Positions 1 through 8,714 of a DNA stretch of 18,993 nucleotides are shown here, piece by piece (within the stretch, counting starts at the first letter, position 1; the number at the start of each line of letters is the position of its first letter). The DNA is from Bacteroidota bacterium (GTDB lineage: Bacteria > Bacteroidota > Bacteroidia > Chitinophagales > Chitinophagaceae). A model generated the notes under the pieces. The model was given only the letters and a program-made list of their open reading frames with translations. It ran no database searches and was not told the DNA's origin. The translations under genes were made by a program, and so were the position numbers. The stretch covers positions 1-18,993 of the forward strand of contig CANHOY010000011.1 in the NCBI GenBank assembly GCA_947462495.1. Reading direction: 5' to 3'.

Positions 1-22
1 GTCTACAAATAATATAAATTTT

Positions 23-1495
23 ATGAAGCGATTTACGCTTGGCGTATGCCTACTTTTGGTTTTAATAAGTGTGCAAGCCCAACCCAACTTAGCAGATAAA
101 AATGTCTTTGAATTTAGAGGTGTATGGATCGCCACTGTTGAAAACATAGACTGGCCAAGTAAGAGGGGCTTATCCAATGAGTCCCAAAAGCAAGAATTCA
201 TGGCCTTATTAGATCTGCATCAAAAAAATGGAATGAACGCCATTATTATGCAAGTGCGTCCTTCGGCCGATGCATTGTACCCTTCCACCTTAGAGCCCTG
301 GAGTGAATATTTGATGGGTAAACAAGGCTTGCCCCCTAGCCCTTTTTATGATCCATTAGAATTTATGATTTTCGAGACCCATAAAAGAGGAATGGAATTT
401 CATGCTTGGATTAATCCGTATCGAGCGGTATTTAATATAAAAAAATCAAGTATTGCACCAAGTCATATTACTCGTTTACATCCTGAATGGTTTTTAACTT
501 ATGGTGACAAAAAATATTTTAACCCTGGTTTGCCAGAAGTATGGCAGCACACCAATCGTATTGTAAGAGATTTAGTGAGCAGGTATGATATTGACGCTAT
601 TCATATGGATGATTATTTTTACCCGTATCGAATTGCAGGTAAAGAATTCCCAGACGAGGCCACCTATGTAAAAAATAAAAGAGGCTTACCTAAAGAAGAT
701 TGGAGAAGAAGTAATTGTGATACGATTGTAAAACAATTGTACGCTTCTATTCATCAAGTAAAACCTGCAGTGCAATTTGGCATCAGTCCTTTTGGCGTAT
801 GGAGAAATAAATCAAAAGATCCTAGAGGAAGTGAGACCAAAGCAGGCCAAACCAATTATGACGATTTGTATGCAGATATTTTATTATGGCTGGAAAAGGG
901 ATGGGTAGATTATATTGCCCCACAAATTTATTGGGAACATGGACACCCTCTAGCCAACTACGATACCATTATTGATTGGTGGAATAAACATAGCTATGGA
1001 AAAAATTTGTACATAGGGCATGGTATGTATAAAGCAGGTACCAATAATTCATGGAGAGACAAGAATGAACTTCCTTATCAAATTAAAAGAGAAAGAGAAA
1101 TAGAAAACACAAGAGGTAGTATTTATTTCAGCAGCAGTAGTTTTAAAAATAATCCTAATAATTGGAATGATAGTTTGCAACAAAATTATTACCAAAAGCC
1201 TGCACTATTACCTACTATGCCATGGCTGGTTCAATATGAAGTGAATGCGCCTGTAATTGTAAAGAAGTCGGATAATACCTATCAAATTAATCAAAGCCAA
1301 GGAAATAAGGTAAAACAAATTGCACTACTACAAGGAAATGAAAAGCATTTTACCGTCACTGCATTATTAGCTGGTGATACCAAAATCTTAAATTTAAATC
1401 AATTGGGCATTGATAAAAAGAATCCACAGCCTTATTGGATAATAGCTATTGGGAAACAAAATCAAATAAGTAAACTGGTAGCGCTTCTTAGATAG
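23..1495 (+). CDS. DigH/YddW-like secreted glycosyl hydrolase (GHL10, formerly DUF187)
   Basis: 490 aa. The protein opens with a signal peptide (MKRF, then a Leu/Val-rich core, likely cleaved after VQA at residue 19). The GHL10 TIM-barrel follows at once: FRGVWIATVENIDWPS near residue 30, QVRPSADALYPS, HAWINPYR, and the acidic motif DDYFYPY at residues 196-202, where active-site acids are expected, then APQIYWEHG. The last ~90 residues look like a small beta-rich accessory domain. Known for the family: E. coli DigH (YddW) cleaves stem-peptide-free (denuded) peptidoglycan glycans and acts at the divisome, so a periplasmic or outer-membrane role in wall remodelling is the best inference; other glycans are possible. 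The 22 bases before the ATG are AT-rich with no Shine-Dalgarno. The gene ends 6 bases before the convergent kup stop. Family call is confident; substrate is not. Confidence 0.88.
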   Translation: MKRFTLGVCLLLVLISVQAQPNLADKNVFEFRGVWIATVENIDWPSKRGLSNESQKQEFMALLDLHQKNGMNAIIMQVRPSADALYPSTLEPWSEYLMGKQGLPPSPFYDPLEFMIFETHKRGMEFHAWINPYRAVFNIKKSSIAPSHITRLHPEWFLTYGDKKYFNPGLPEVWQHTNRIVRDLVSRYDIDAIHMDDYFYPYRIAGKEFPDEATYVKNKRGLPKEDWRRSNCDTIVKQLYASIHQVKPAVQFGISPFGVWRNKSKDPRGSETKAGQTNYDDLYADILLWLEKGWVDYIAPQIYWEHGHPLANYDTIIDWWNKHSYGKNLYIGHGMYKAGTNNSWRDKNELPYQIKREREIENTRGSIYFSSSSFKNNPNNWNDSLQQNYYQKPALLPTMPWLVQYEVNAPVIVKKSDNTYQINQSQGNKVKQIALLQGNEKHFTVTALLAGDTKILNLNQLGIDKKNPQPYWIIAIGKQNQISKLVALLR

Positions 1496-1501
1496 GTTTA
1501 G

Positions 1502-3472
1502 CTATTCATACACTCTTTTCAAAAGCGATTGTTCATTGGCACGTATGATTAAAGGAACATGCTCTACCACAGTCATATCATTATCCAATCCAAAAGCTTT
1601 TTGATCACTTTGCGACAAATGTTTAATATTAAAGTACACGTCCATAATAAAGTCCTCTTTTAAGGATAACTCATTTTCAATGGAGAAGAAGCTTTCAATA
1701 ATTACATAGGTGATATCCGTATGGAAATCCTTACTCTTCAATGATTCGTATTTACTATAAATACCTAATTCTTGAGATTCATTTAATTCTTGCATTACTT
1801 TTTTAAAGCATAAATTCACACGAGGTTGAATTCTAAAACCCAATTTAAAATCTACACGCATTACTTTGTCATCTACTAATTCGCGTATAGAATACTCCAT
1901 TCCATAGGGAGAATCGGTACGATCAATGTGCAAAAACCAATAAATATCGGCACGTTTTGGTTTTCTATTCAAAATAGAATCAATAATACGATGTTCTATT
2001 TCACGATGATTATTGGCTTTGGTTAAATACACTAAGTGGGTCGCATATTTAGGCATATCCTTATCCGCACTCAATTCCGCCAATGGCTCTAAGTAATCTT
2101 TTAACTTTACAAAATCCAAATAACGATTGGTAATTTTTCGTGCGCGATGCCAAATCATCATCACAAATATCATACTGAATGAAAAGACAAATGTAATAAG
2201 TGCTTCATGTATTTTTACTACGTTAGCAACAAAAAATGAAATCTCTACAACACTAAAAATAATGATAATAAGGGCTACTAACCATTGACTCCATCTTTTA
2301 ACATTTAACATGTAAAAATTAATTAAAACCGTGGTCATGATCATGGTGACGATAATAGAAAAACCATAAGCAGCAAGCATGTGCTCACTCTTTCTAAAAT
2401 ATAGCAGCATAGTCACACAGCCTACCCATAAAATTAGATTTAAACTAGGAATATAAATTTGACCTTTTTGATCTGTTGGAAACTTTACGGTTACGCGTGG
2501 CCAAAAGTTTAAACTAATTGCTTCATTGATCAAGGTAAAAGATCCACTAATCAAAGCCTGACTCGCAATAATAGTTGCAATGGTGGCAATACCAATCCCA
2601 ATTAACAAAAACCAATGAGGCATTATTTCAAAAAAAGGATTTATACCATTGGAAATAGTGCCAATATGATTTAATAACCAGGCGCCTTGACCCATATAGC
2701 TCATCACTAAAGCGAATTTTACAAACATCCAGCTTACCTGAATATTTTTACGTCCGCAATGCCCCAAATCACTATACAAAGCCTCCGCTCCAGTTGTACA
2801 TAAAAACACAGCGCCCAGTAACCAAAAACCTTTTGGATAATTTACTAATAAATCAAGCCCATAATAAGGATTCAATGATTTAAGAATAGATATATTACCA
2901 ACTACCTGAATCAACCCTAAAATTAAAATCATGGAGAACCATATCAACATAATAGGTCCAAATGCAAATCCTATAATTTTGGTACCAAAACGTTGAAAGA
3001 AAAAAAGCAAAGAAATAATAGTTAAAACAATACCAACTGTTAAGTTATTGCCTGGTACAATAATTTTTTCCAAGCCTTCAATCCCCGCCAATCCTTCAAT
3101 TGCCGAAGACACAGAAACAGGTGGCGTAATCATACCATCTGCTAATAACATCGCAGCCCCAATTATAGCAGGAATATAAATCCATTTAACGTAACGACGA
3201 ATAAGTGCAAATAAAGAAAAAATTCCACCCTCACCCCTATTGTCAGCGCGAAGGGTTAAAAAAACATATTTAAAAGTAGTTTGCAAAGTGAGTGTCCAAA
3301 AAACACAGGAGATGGCCCCGTAGATTAATTGTTCTGTAATTACTTTGTGATTGATAATGGTACTAAACACATACAAAGGGGAGGTTCCGATATCACCATA
3401 AATAATTCCTAAAGTAACTAATAATCCTGCTACTGAGAATTTGTGGGTATGCCCATTGGTTGTATGTGCCAT
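1502..3472 (-). CDS. kup: KUP-family potassium uptake transporter
   Basis: 656 aa, within the usual 620-680 aa for KUP/HAK/KT K+:H+ symporters of the inner membrane. Near the N-terminus is the hallmark LGIIYGDIGTSPLYVF (residues 21-36), whose Asp matches the conserved Asp of E. coli Kup. RGEGGIFSLFAL, ADGMITPPVSVSSAIEG and TGAEALYSDLGHCGR follow; the last two hold the membrane acidic residues typical of the family. About 12 hydrophobic segments fill the first ~440 residues, and a hydrophilic C-terminal domain of ~200 residues faces the cytoplasm. The ATG is the only sensible start because the family motif begins about 20 residues later. It reads in the same direction as the SRPBCC gene 94 bases upstream. 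The intergenic stretch has TTTG and TTTG-like boxes but no convincing promoter, so co-transcription is possible. No ydaO/c-di-AMP type leader is visible. Confidence 0.95.
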   Translation of the reverse strand: MAHTTNGHTHKFSVAGLLVTLGIIYGDIGTSPLYVFSTIINHKVITEQLIYGAISCVFWTLTLQTTFKYVFLTLRADNRGEGGIFSLFALIRRYVKWIYIPAIIGAAMLLADGMITPPVSVSSAIEGLAGIEGLEKIIVPGNNLTVGIVLTIISLLFFFQRFGTKIIGFAFGPIMLIWFSMILILGLIQVVGNISILKSLNPYYGLDLLVNYPKGFWLLGAVFLCTTGAEALYSDLGHCGRKNIQVSWMFVKFALVMSYMGQGAWLLNHIGTISNGINPFFEIMPHWFLLIGIGIATIATIIASQALISGSFTLINEAISLNFWPRVTVKFPTDQKGQIYIPSLNLILWVGCVTMLLYFRKSEHMLAAYGFSIIVTMIMTTVLINFYMLNVKRWSQWLVALIIIIFSVVEISFFVANVVKIHEALITFVFSFSMIFVMMIWHRARKITNRYLDFVKLKDYLEPLAELSADKDMPKYATHLVYLTKANNHREIEHRIIDSILNRKPKRADIYWFLHIDRTDSPYGMEYSIRELVDDKVMRVDFKLGFRIQPRVNLCFKKVMQELNESQELGIYSKYESLKSKDFHTDITYVIIESFFSIENELSLKEDFIMDVYFNIKHLSQSDQKAFGLDNDMTVVEHVPLIIRANEQSLLKRVYE

Positions 3473-3566
3473 GAATCAAAGTAAATTGAGAACAAAGTTC
3501 ATTAAAATTAAACATACAAACCATCAAACAGGGTAAGTATTTTCGAAATAACGCCATTTATTTTTA

Positions 3567-4040
3567 CTAAGGCTTGTAAGCACCCCATTTTTGTTCCACC
3601 GCTTTAAATCTAAAATCAAAAATGCCTTGTAATTGCTTTTTGACCAATATTACTTGAGCAATATCTCCCAAAAATCCCAATGGAATTTTATAATGAACGA
3701 TGTCTTCCATCTTCACCCCACCTTGCACCGCGGTAAAATGATGTTGATGGTGCCACATTGTATAAGGTCCAAAGCGTTGTTCGTCCACAAAATAGGCCCC
3801 CTCTTTCACATGCGTAATTTCGGTCATCCAATACAAAGGAATTCCTAAAAGAGGCTTTACCGTGTATTCAATAATTTGACCTGGGTACATTTTTGAACCA
3901 TGGTGCTTACTAATAATGTTAAAACCCATTTTGGCTGGGGTAATTTTGGCCAAATTGGCTGGACTACTAAAAAAATCCCAGGCTTCTTCAAGCGAAATAG
4001 GAATAAACTGCTCTGTGTGGATAGAATATACTTTTGACAT
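3567..4040 (-). CDS. SRPBCC (START-like) ligand-binding family protein
   Basis: 157 aa from the ATG at 4040 (MSKVYSIHTEQFIPI). The frame stays open to an ATG at 4127, but that extension would overlap the divergent helicase start and adds Cys/Lys-rich sequence unlike the family, so I chose the inner start. The pattern is that of a single SRPBCC/polyketide-cyclase fold: N-terminal strand (YSIHTEQFIPISLEEAWDFF), a helix with LAKITPAKMGF, then paired strands ending in a C-terminal helix (VILVKKQLQGIFDFRFKAV). There is no signal peptide or membrane segment, so it is probably cytosolic and binds a hydrophobic ligand in the central cavity. Relatives are often annotated as cell-division inhibitor-like, a label I would not rely on. 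It is divergent from the helicase gene; an 11-bp perfect inverted repeat begins 3 bases upstream of its start. Ligand and function unknown. Confidence 0.75.
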   Translation of the reverse strand: MSKVYSIHTEQFIPISLEEAWDFFSSPANLAKITPAKMGFNIISKHHGSKMYPGQIIEYTVKPLLGIPLYWMTEITHVKEGAYFVDEQRFGPYTMWHHQHHFTAVQGGVKMEDIVHYKIPLGFLGDIAQVILVKKQLQGIFDFRFKAVEQKWGAYKP

Positions 4041-4042
4041 AC

Positions 4043-4077
4043 TATTACAACAAGCAAGTCTTGTTTTTGTTGTAATA
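4043..4077. promoter_or_regulatory. 11-bp perfect inverted repeat in a divergent promoter region
   Basis: TATTACAACAA (4043-4053) and its exact complement TTGTTGTAATA (4067-4077) flank a 13-base spacer. A nested shorter pairing, CAAG with CTTG (4051-4054 and 4060-4063), lies partly inside it. The element sits in the 66 bases between the SRPBCC start (4040, minus) and the helicase start (4107, plus). A dyad here could be an operator for a dimeric regulator or a hairpin in the SRPBCC 5' leader. No T-run follows on either strand, so it is not an intrinsic terminator. Operator function is inference. Confidence 0.4.
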
Positions 4078-4106
4078 ATTCCCCCTAAAGCCATTAATTT
4101 TATCCT

Positions 4107-7100
4107 ATGATAAGTAAGGCTGAACAATTAAAGGCATTTGAGCACATTTATAAGGACCTCAATACACAACAAAAGGTAGCGGTGGACACCATTGAAGGCC
4201 CAGTGATGGTCATTGCAGGTCCGGGAACAGGCAAAACGCAAATATTAGGCGCCCGTATTGGAAAAATATTATTAGAAACAGATACGGCCCCTGAAAACAT
4301 ATTATGTTTAACTTATACTGATGCAGGTGCCATTGCCATGCGCAAAAGGTTGGTTGGATTTATTGGCGCAAGTGCTTACAAAGTAAACATTTCCACTTTT
4401 CATTCATTTTGCAACGATATCATTCAAGATAATTTATACTTATTTGAAAAACCTAGCTTAGACCCCATTTCTGAATTAGAAAAAATTGAGTTGCTCAAAA
4501 AATTAATAGACCAATTTGAAAAAAATAATCCATTAAAAAGATATCGTGGCGATGTATATTATGAAATGAATAATCTAAGTAGATTATTTAGCACTATGAA
4601 AAAAGAAGGTTGGACTAGTACTTATTTAGTTCAGCAAATTGAACGCTATATTACTGATATCCCTACCAGAGATGAATTTGTATATAAGAAAAAATACAAG
4701 CAGTTTGAAGCAGGAGCACTGAAGCAAGGATTGGTAGACGCTGCCATAGAAAAAATGGAGAAATTAAAAGCAGCAGTACGCTCTTTCGATACCTATCAAG
4801 AACTTATGAAAAGTCATAGTAGGTATGACTTTGACGATATGATTAATTGGGTCATCACTGCATTTAAAGAAAATAAAAACTTGCTAGCGCAATACCAAGA
4901 AAAATATTTATACATTTTAGTAGATGAATACCAAGATACCAGCGGCACGCAAAACGAATTAGTGCAATTGCTTGTTAATTATTGGGACCAGCCCAATTTA
5001 TTTGTGGTAGGCGATGACGATCAGAGTATATTTAGATTCCAAGGAGCTAATGTGGAGAACATGTTGCATTATCAAAAGCAATACCAACAAGAGATAACCA
5101 CGATTGTCCTTGAAAATAATTATAGGTCTACGCAGCCTATTTTAAACGCTTCTACTTTATTAATTAATAACAATCAAGAGAGACTTATCAATAAAATTGA
5201 TGGATTGTCCAAAAACTTAATTGCTTCTCTGCCTGAAAATAAAAATATCGATATACTTCCTTCCATTCATTGCTACAATGATCCACAAGAAGAAATGATA
5301 GGGATTGCAGAAAAAATCAATCAACTCATACAAACAGGAACAGCTCCCAAGGAGATTGCTGTTTTGTATAAAGAAAATAAATATGGCGAGGAGATTGCTC
5401 ATTTTTTACAACAAAAAAATATTCCATTATTTACTAAGAGAACTGCGAACTTATTTGACCAAGTGCTTATTCAGCAAATTATTAGAATACTAGATTACTT
5501 GGCTTGCGAATGGGACCAGCCTAATGAAGGCGCAAATTTGTTATTTGAAATATTACATTTCTCTTGGTGGAAAATATCGCCCATCACCATTGCAACGCTA
5601 ACAGTAGAAGCCAACCAATTAAAATACGCCCATCCAGAAAATACTTTTAGAAAAGTATTAATTGATAAAACTAAAGATGCGCAAACACAATTATTTAATG
5701 AAGGGGGTATTAGTGAAGTAGCCCATGCTATGCAAGTATTAGAAGATTTAATGGGCCAAGTAGCCAATGTAACCCTGCTTAATTTGGTAGAAAAAGTTTT
5801 ACAAAATACAGGCATTATTCAAAATGTACTTTCGGGAAATAATAAAAGCTATGAATTAAGCTTAGTGAGTGCCTTCTTTGATTTTATAAAAGAAGAAACA
5901 CATCGACATCCTAGTTTACATTTAACTTCCTTAGTGGAAATGTTGAAACTGATGCGTAGAGAAGACATCAGGCTTCCCCTTCCCATTACCACTGGCAATG
6001 AAGCCGGTGTAAACTTATTAACCACCCATGGAAGCAAGGGACTAGAGTTTCAGTATGTTTTTGTAGCGGGCACCAATGCCCATTATTGGGAAAAGAAAAG
6101 AAGAACAGCTAGTGCAGGTTATACCTTACCCGACACCGTACTCAATAGTTTAGAACATGCCGATGATAAAGAAGAATTAAGAAGATTATTTTATGTAGCT
6201 ATTACCAGAGCAAAAAAATTCTTAACGATTTCCTATAGCCAATACAAAGCAGATGGGAAAGAAGCAGAACCTAGCCAATTTATAATTGAAGTGCTAGAAG
6301 GCAAAGAAGCCTCTATTCAAAAAATAGAACTGCCAGAAAATATTAAAACCACTTATAAATTATTGCGACTGCAAACGGCACCTATGCCAGAGATTCAACA
6401 GTTAGAAGAAGATTTTATCAATCCTAAATTAGAAAAATTTTCAATGAATGTGACGGCATTAAACAACTATTTAAAATGCCCTTTACATTTTTATTACAAT
6501 AGTTTAATAAGAGTGCCTGCGGGTAAATCAGAGGCCACCACCTTTGGTTCTGCTATTCACGATGCGCTGCATAAATTGTTTAAGAAAATGCAAGATGGAG
6601 GCAATAATACATTTCCTGATACGCAAACGCTTATACAAGATTTTAACTATTACATGAATCGACATCGAGAAGCATTCACACAACAAGAGTTTAAGGATAA
6701 ATTGGAATTAGGAGAAACCGTGCTAATAAAATATTATGAACGTTATGCCAACGAATGGAATAAAGTAGTCTCTACTGAATATCGCATTAACAACGTGGTG
6801 GTCAAAGACATCCCTTTAAAAGGAGCCATTGACAAAATTGAGTTCAATGGAAAGCAAGTGGTGGTGGTAGATTATAAAACGGGTAATATTGAAAATGCCC
6901 GTGAAAAAATGCAAGGACCTAATGAAAAACATCCATTAGGAGGTGATTATTGGAGACAGGCTGTTTTTTATAAAATTCTTTTAAACCATCATCCCAAAAA
7001 CTGGGAGGTCATCAATGCCGAATTTGATTTTATAGAACCCAATAAGAAAAAGGAGTTTGAAAAAATTGCAGTACCTATCACGGATGCCGACATAACGACG

Positions 7101-7262
7101 GTCAGTCATCAAATACAAATGGTTTGGGAAAAAATTCAACAGAAAGATTTTTACACTGGTTGCGGCAAAGAAGATTGTCATTGGTGTAATTTTGTAAAAA
7201 CAAACGAATTGGCAGTAGCATTACATGAAATAAAGAGTGAATCAGAATCAGAGGAGGAATAA
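4107..7262 (+). CDS. UvrD/Rep-family helicase fused to Fe-S PD-(D/E)XK nuclease
   Basis: 1051 aa, one chain with an SF1A motor and a RecB/AddB-type nuclease. Motor: Q-motif around NTQQKVAV (19-26), Walker A GPGTGKT (38-44), motif Ia LTYTDAGA, Walker B/motif II DEYQDT (273-278), motif III VGDDDQSIFRFQGA (~300), motif IV LENNYRST (~335), motif V TTHGSKGLEFQYVFV (~636), motif VI FYVAITRAKK with arginine finger R701. Nuclease: GSAIHDALH (H818), D909, VVDYKTG (D922, K924) and the RQAVFY motif. Four cysteines, C791 in YLKCPLHFYY and C1019/C1024/C1027 in CGKEDCHWC, match the 4Fe-4S staple of AddB- and Cas4-like nucleases. Inferred role: unwinding and resecting DNA ends in recombinational repair. It heads an apparent run with recR two genes downstream. 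No partner subunit (AddB- or AdnA-like) is visible. The low-complexity acidic tail (ESESEEE) is unremarkable. Confidence 0.9.
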   Translation: MISKAEQLKAFEHIYKDLNTQQKVAVDTIEGPVMVIAGPGTGKTQILGARIGKILLETDTAPENILCLTYTDAGAIAMRKRLVGFIGASAYKVNISTFHSFCNDIIQDNLYLFEKPSLDPISELEKIELLKKLIDQFEKNNPLKRYRGDVYYEMNNLSRLFSTMKKEGWTSTYLVQQIERYITDIPTRDEFVYKKKYKQFEAGALKQGLVDAAIEKMEKLKAAVRSFDTYQELMKSHSRYDFDDMINWVITAFKENKNLLAQYQEKYLYILVDEYQDTSGTQNELVQLLVNYWDQPNLFVVGDDDQSIFRFQGANVENMLHYQKQYQQEITTIVLENNYRSTQPILNASTLLINNNQERLINKIDGLSKNLIASLPENKNIDILPSIHCYNDPQEEMIGIAEKINQLIQTGTAPKEIAVLYKENKYGEEIAHFLQQKNIPLFTKRTANLFDQVLIQQIIRILDYLACEWDQPNEGANLLFEILHFSWWKISPITIATLTVEANQLKYAHPENTFRKVLIDKTKDAQTQLFNEGGISEVAHAMQVLEDLMGQVANVTLLNLVEKVLQNTGIIQNVLSGNNKSYELSLVSAFFDFIKEETHRHPSLHLTSLVEMLKLMRREDIRLPLPITTGNEAGVNLLTTHGSKGLEFQYVFVAGTNAHYWEKKRRTASAGYTLPDTVLNSLEHADDKEELRRLFYVAITRAKKFLTISYSQYKADGKEAEPSQFIIEVLEGKEASIQKIELPENIKTTYKLLRLQTAPMPEIQQLEEDFINPKLEKFSMNVTALNNYLKCPLHFYYNSLIRVPAGKSEATTFGSAIHDALHKLFKKMQDGGNNTFPDTQTLIQDFNYYMNRHREAFTQQEFKDKLELGETVLIKYYERYANEWNKVVSTEYRINNVVVKDIPLKGAIDKIEFNGKQVVVVDYKTGNIENAREKMQGPNEKHPLGGDYWRQAVFYKILLNHHPKNWEVINAEFDFIEPNKKKEFEKIAVPITDADITTVSHQIQMVWEKIQQKDFYTGCGKEDCHWCNFVKTNELAVALHEIKSESESEEE

Positions 7263-7282
7263 ATAAAGTAAGTTTGCAGGGT

Positions 7283-8695
7283 ATGAATAAATACACTTTT
7301 TTAAAAATTATCGTTTTTTGCTTTTTTGCTTTTAGTAGTGCGGTACAAATTACTGGCTGTGCCAACATCGTACCCCCAAGTGGTGGTCCCAAAGACAGTT
7401 TGCCGCCCTATTTAGTAGCCGCTAAGCCCCATGATTCCTCACTAAACATTCAACCAAAAGAACTGCTAATGACTTTCAATGAATTTATTGTTAGTAGTTC
7501 CGTACAAGAAAACTTAGTCGTTTCTCCCTCCTTAAAAAATGTTCCTTTAGTAGATGCTAGATTGAATATGCTAAAAGTTAGAATCATTGACAGCCTGCAA
7601 CCCAACACGACTTATAGTTTTGAATTTGGGAATGCTATAAAAGATGTCAATGAAGGAAATGTTGCCACTAACTTTACTTATGTATTTAGTACAGGAGATC
7701 ATTTAGATACGGGTGTTTTGAAAGGAACGGTAACCATGGCAGAAACCGGAAAAGTAGATACTACCTTAATTGTTATTTTACAACCAGTAGAAAAAGATTC
7801 TGCTATTTTTAAGGATAGACCTCTTTACTATACAAGAATAAATGGCAAAGGAATATTTACCTTTCATTTTTTACCATCAGCTACTTATAATTTATTTGTA
7901 CTACCCAACGATTACACAAAAAAATACGATGATAGTACTAAATTATTTGCCTTTGTCAATGAACCAGTGGTCATTCAACCCCATTCAGACTCTATACACT
8001 TATTTGTATTTCAAGGAGCAAAAAAATTAGAAAAGAAAAAAAATGCTAATAACAAAAATGCCAATAAAGTTAGTACTGGGTTAAAATACTCAAAAAGTTT
8101 TGAAGGCAATGAGCAGGATTTATTAAAAACACTAAATCTTACATTTGAGACCCCTATTCATCTCAATGACAGCTTTCCTATTTTACTATGCGACACTTTT
8201 AATAAGAAATTAGAGAGTTACACTGCAAGAATTGATAGCCTTCATCCAGAAACGCTTGTAATTGATTACCCTTGGAGATCTCAAACTAAACTTCATTTAA
8301 TCCTGCCCAAGGCGAGTATCAAAGATTCATTAAATAATACACTGAGTAAAACTGACACACTTAAATTTATTACCAAATCAGAAGCTGCATACGGAGCCAG
8401 TACTATTAGAATTATAGGTAATGATGAAAAATTAAATCAAGTGCTTCAATTGGTGCAAGAGGACAAAGTTAAGTTCAGTTATCGCATAACCAGTAGTTCC
8501 ATTAATATAAAACAATTACCCCCAGGAGAATACGTTTTAAAATTATTGAATGATACCAATAGCAATGGTATTTGGGATACGGGTAGTTATTATGGGAAAC
8601 CAAAAAAACAGCCAGAAAAAGTTAAACTACTTACAACCCCATTAATGATAAAAGCGAATTGGGAGAATGAACTTATTTTAAATATTAATAAGTAA
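7283..8695 (+). CDS. Ig-like (Big_5) domain lipoprotein
   Basis: 470 aa from the ATG at 7283; an in-frame TTG at 7274 would add three residues but is less likely. A lipoprotein signal peptide ends in the lipobox ITGC (C26). The segment after it, VPPSGGPKDSLPPYL, is the common opening of Bacteroidota Big_5 (SbsA-like Ig) proteins. The first Ig-like domain follows (residues ~35-130, ending in the typical NFTYVFSTGD). A Lys/Asn-rich linker lies near residue 250-265, then further beta-rich sequence. Close to the C-terminus is LPPGEYVLKLL followed by D424-T-N-S-N-G-I-W-D432, which reads like a dockerin/EF-hand Ca2+-binding loop. The gene follows the helicase by 20 bases and precedes recR by 19, so co-transcription is likely even though no shared function is evident. 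Probably attached to the outer membrane; role unknown. Confidence 0.78.
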   Translation: MNKYTFLKIIVFCFFAFSSAVQITGCANIVPPSGGPKDSLPPYLVAAKPHDSSLNIQPKELLMTFNEFIVSSSVQENLVVSPSLKNVPLVDARLNMLKVRIIDSLQPNTTYSFEFGNAIKDVNEGNVATNFTYVFSTGDHLDTGVLKGTVTMAETGKVDTTLIVILQPVEKDSAIFKDRPLYYTRINGKGIFTFHFLPSATYNLFVLPNDYTKKYDDSTKLFAFVNEPVVIQPHSDSIHLFVFQGAKKLEKKKNANNKNANKVSTGLKYSKSFEGNEQDLLKTLNLTFETPIHLNDSFPILLCDTFNKKLESYTARIDSLHPETLVIDYPWRSQTKLHLILPKASIKDSLNNTLSKTDTLKFITKSEAAYGASTIRIIGNDEKLNQVLQLVQEDKVKFSYRITSSSINIKQLPPGEYVLKLLNDTNSNGIWDTGSYYGKPKKQPEKVKLLTTPLMIKANWENELILNINK

Positions 8696-8714
8696 TTTTA
8701 CTACTTTATAACTT

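Noticed and set aside
1496..1501. Terminator between the DigH-like gene and kup
   Set aside because: Only six bases separate the two convergent stops and no hairpin with a T-run is found on either side.
4041..4127. Long start of the SRPBCC gene at 4127
   Set aside because: The extra 29 residues overlap the helicase start by 21 bases, span the inverted repeat, and precede the conserved first strand.
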